DNA of 64,000 nt. Source: Micromonospora inyonensis (GTDB lineage Bacteria > Actinomycetota > Actinomycetes > Mycobacteriales > Micromonosporaceae). The position numbers and the translations under genes were made by a program. The stretch covers positions 2,790,001 through 2,854,000 of the forward strand of contig NZ_FMHU01000002.1 of assembly GCF_900091415.1 (NCBI RefSeq). Direction: 5' to 3'. Under the pieces are notes generated by a model that saw nothing but the letters and a program-made list of their open reading frames with translations, made no database searches and was not told the DNA's origin. Positions 62,126-64,000 of the stretch are shown here, one piece after another (position 1 is the stretch's first letter; each line of letters begins with the position of its first letter).

Positions 62126-64000
62126 TCAGCTCACGTTCGCCGGGCCGAGCACGCTCTTCAGGTCACCCATCAGCGCGGTGGTCGCGGCCACCCGGAACGG
62201 CCCGAGCCGCAGCGTGGTGACCTTGCCGCCGTTGAGGAGCCTGACGTGCACCTCGGTGTCGCCGGGATGCAGCACCAGGGTCTCCTTGAGCCGTTCCACC
62301 AGCGGCGGCGTGCACCGGTGCACCGGAATGGTCAGGGTGACCGGCTTGCTGCCCGGATTGCTGGTGACGTCGGGGAGTTGCATGTCCATCGCCATGATCC
62401 GGGGGGTGTCGTCCCGGCGGTCCACCCGGCCCTTGACCACCACGATCGCGTCCTCGGCGATGTACTGCCCGATCACCTCGTAGGTGTTCGGGAAGAACAG
62501 CGTCTCCACCCCACCGGCCAGGTCCTCCAGGGTGGCCGACGCCCAGGCACGACCCTGCTTGGTCACCCGGCGCTGCACGCCGGAGAGGATGCCGGCGAGG
62601 GTGACCACCGCACCGTCGGGCACCGAGCCCTCCTCCGACAGCGCGGCGATGGTGCAGTCCGCCGCCGCGCCGAGGACGTGTTCCAGCCCGAACAGCGGGT
62701 GGTCGGAGACGTAGAGGCCGAGCATCTCGCGCTCGAAGGCGAGCTTGTCCCGCTTGTCCCACTCGCCGTCGCCGATCACCGGCATCACGGTCGTGCTGGT
62801 GGTGTCGGCGTCACCGAAGCCGGCACCGAAGAGGTCGTACTGGCCGACCGCCTCCTTGCGCTTGACGTCGGCGTACGCGTCGATCGCCTCGGCGTGCACG
62901 GCGAGCAGGCCCTTACGGGGGTGCCCCAGCGCGTCGAACGCCCCGGCCTTGATCAGGGATTCGATGGTCTTCTTGTTGCAGACCACCGCGTCGACCTTCG
63001 ACAGGAAGTCGTAGAAGTCCGCGTACTCGCCCTTCTCCTCCCGGCAGCGCATGATCGAGGCGACCACGTTCGCGCCGACGTTGCGGACCGCCGCGAGCCC
63101 GAACCGGATGTCCTTCCCGACCGGGGTGAACGGCCCGGCGGAGGTGTTCACGTCCGGCGGCAGGACCTGGATCCGCATCCGGCGGCACTCGGAGAGGTAG
63201 AGCGCCATCTTGTCCTTGTCGTCGCCGACGGAGGTCAGCAACGCGGCCATGTACTCGGCCGGGTAGTGCGCCTTGAGGTACGCCGTCCAGTACGACACCA
63301 GCCCGTACGCCGCGGAGTGCGCCTTGTTGAAGGCGTAGCCGGCGAACGGGACCAGCACGTCCCACACCGCTTGGATCGCCTCGTCGGAGTAGCCGCGCTC
63401 GCGGCAGCCGTCCCGGAACGGGATGAACTCCTTGTCGAGGATCTCCTTCTTCTTCTTGCCCATCGCCCGCCGGAGCAGGTCGGCCTGGCCGAGGGTGTAG
63501 CCGGCGAGGATCTGCGCGGCGCGCTGCACCTGCTCCTGGTAGACGATCAGGCCGTGGGTGGGGGCGAGGATCTCCCGGAGCGGCTCCTCCAGTTCCGGAT
63601 GGATCGGGGTGATCTCCTGGAGGCCGTTCTTGCGCAGCGCGTAGTTGGTGTGCGAGTCCACGCCCATCGGGCCAGGCCGGTAGAGCGCGAGGACGGCGGA
63701 GATGTCCTCGAAGTTGTCCGGCTTCATCAGCCGCAGCAGCGACCGCATCGGCCCGCCGTCGAGCTGGAACACGCCCAGCGTGTCGCCCCGGGCCAGCAGC
63801 TCGTAGGCGGCCTTGTCGTCCAGTTCCAGGCCCAGCAGGTCGAGGTCCTTGCCGTGGTTGAGCTGGATGTTCTTGACCGCGTCGTCGATGATCGTCAGGT
63901 TGCGCAGGCCGAGGAAGTCCATCTTCAACAGCCCGAGCGACTCACACGTCGGGTAGTCGAACTGGGTGATGATCACCCCGTCGGAGTCCCGGCGCATCAG
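62126..64000 (-). CDS. dnaE1: DNA polymerase III alpha subunit, C-terminal part
   Basis: The replicative polymerase, with about 624 C-terminal residues visible; the start lies beyond base 64000. The visible part begins in the palm/fingers region (GLLKMDFLGLRNLTIIDDA and YRPGPMGVDSHTNYALRKNG). It then has the tandem HhH and beta-clamp segments (AMGKKKKEILDKEF, FNKAHSAAYGLVSYWTAYLKAHYP, RFGLAAVRNVG), LAFEREMLGLYVSDHPL, and the OB fold (VVTLAGILSGVQRRVTKQG). It ends with the usual actinobacterial C-terminus. The DnaE1 rather than DnaE2 type is inferred from KKKKEILDKEF and the LGLYVSDHP spacing; I am fairly sure. It is intact in the visible part. Confidence 0.95.
   Translation of the reverse strand: MMRRDSDGVIITQFDYPTCESLGLLKMDFLGLRNLTIIDDAVKNIQLNHGKDLDLLGLELDDKAAYELLARGDTLGVFQLDGGPMRSLLRLMKPDNFEDISAVLALYRPGPMGVDSHTNYALRKNGLQEITPIHPELEEPLREILAPTHGLIVYQEQVQRAAQILAGYTLGQADLLRRAMGKKKKEILDKEFIPFRDGCRERGYSDEAIQAVWDVLVPFAGYAFNKAHSAAYGLVSYWTAYLKAHYPAEYMAALLTSVGDDKDKMALYLSECRRMRIQVLPPDVNTSAGPFTPVGKDIRFGLAAVRNVGANVVASIMRCREEKGEYADFYDFLSKVDAVVCNKKTIESLIKAGAFDALGHPRKGLLAVHAEAIDAYADVKRKEAVGQYDLFGAGFGDADTTSTTVMPVIGDGEWDKRDKLAFEREMLGLYVSDHPLFGLEHVLGAAADCTIAALSEEGSVPDGAVVTLAGILSGVQRRVTKQGRAWASATLEDLAGGVETLFFPNTYEVIGQYIAEDAIVVVKGRVDRRDDTPRIMAMDMQLPDVTSNPGSKPVTLTIPVHRCTPPLVERLKETLVLHPGDTEVHVRLLNGGKVTTLRLGPFRVAATTALMGDLKSVLGPANVS

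Overview
The window is chromosomal DNA of a high-GC actinomycete, most likely a member of the Micromonosporaceae. The evidence is strongly C/G-ending codons, many GTG starts, ATGA/GTGA overlapping genes, a CAGGGGTCCCCTG-type intergenic element that I associate with Micromonospora relatives, and a gene order that follows the actinobacterial core (ruvC-ruvA-ruvB-yajC-secD-secF-apt-rel / cyclophilin / MBL-hisS / aspS / rarA / alaS-ruvX-mltG-aroE / aroC), nearly all on the minus strand.

Layout. 1-5 kb: the start of chorismate synthase, then a plus-strand insert (a broken aromatic monooxygenase and metK) separating aroC from aroE-mltG-ruvX. 5-13 kb: alaS, two small membrane genes, a long proline-rich membrane protein and rarA. 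13-33 kb: an accessory region between rarA and aspS. It holds a broken acetyltransferase, an ArsR-type regulator with its MFS pump, a damaged phosphopantetheinyl transferase/sugar-reductase stretch, an acyl-CoA dehydrogenase interrupted at a 7-bp slippage tract, an MFS exporter, a hemerythrin-like gene, and from about 22.2 to 33.2 kb a compact acyl-ACP cluster. That cluster comprises a membrane desaturase, a fatty acyl-AMP ligase, an atypical KAS III, an SRPBCC protein, a ThDP enzyme, an ACP, a cyclopropane-synthase-like methyltransferase, an FAD amine-oxidase-like enzyme, two SDRs and a 46-codon ORF. 33-50.6 kb: core genes (aspS, hisS, tandem cyclophilins, rel, apt, secFD, yajC, ruvBAC) plus an acyl-ACP desaturase under a 33-bp palindrome. 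50.7-62 kb: accessory metabolism (hydroxybutyrate dehydrogenase with a PucR regulator, hydrolase/MFS pair, a Liv-type ABC transporter, a PLP enzyme). 62-64 kb: the C-terminal part of DnaE1.

How the genes work together. The core blocks cover aminoacylation, protein export, Holliday-junction repair, stringent response and the shikimate pathway. The 22-33 kb cluster looks like a route that activates a fatty acid, loads it on a dedicated carrier, desaturates or methylates it and condenses or reduces it; its product cannot be named from sequence. About eleven or twelve frameshifts occur in this window. All lie in accessory genes and none in roughly 24 kb of essential genes, so I read most of them as real decay or phase-variable states. 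Indel errors in the sequence remain the main alternative.
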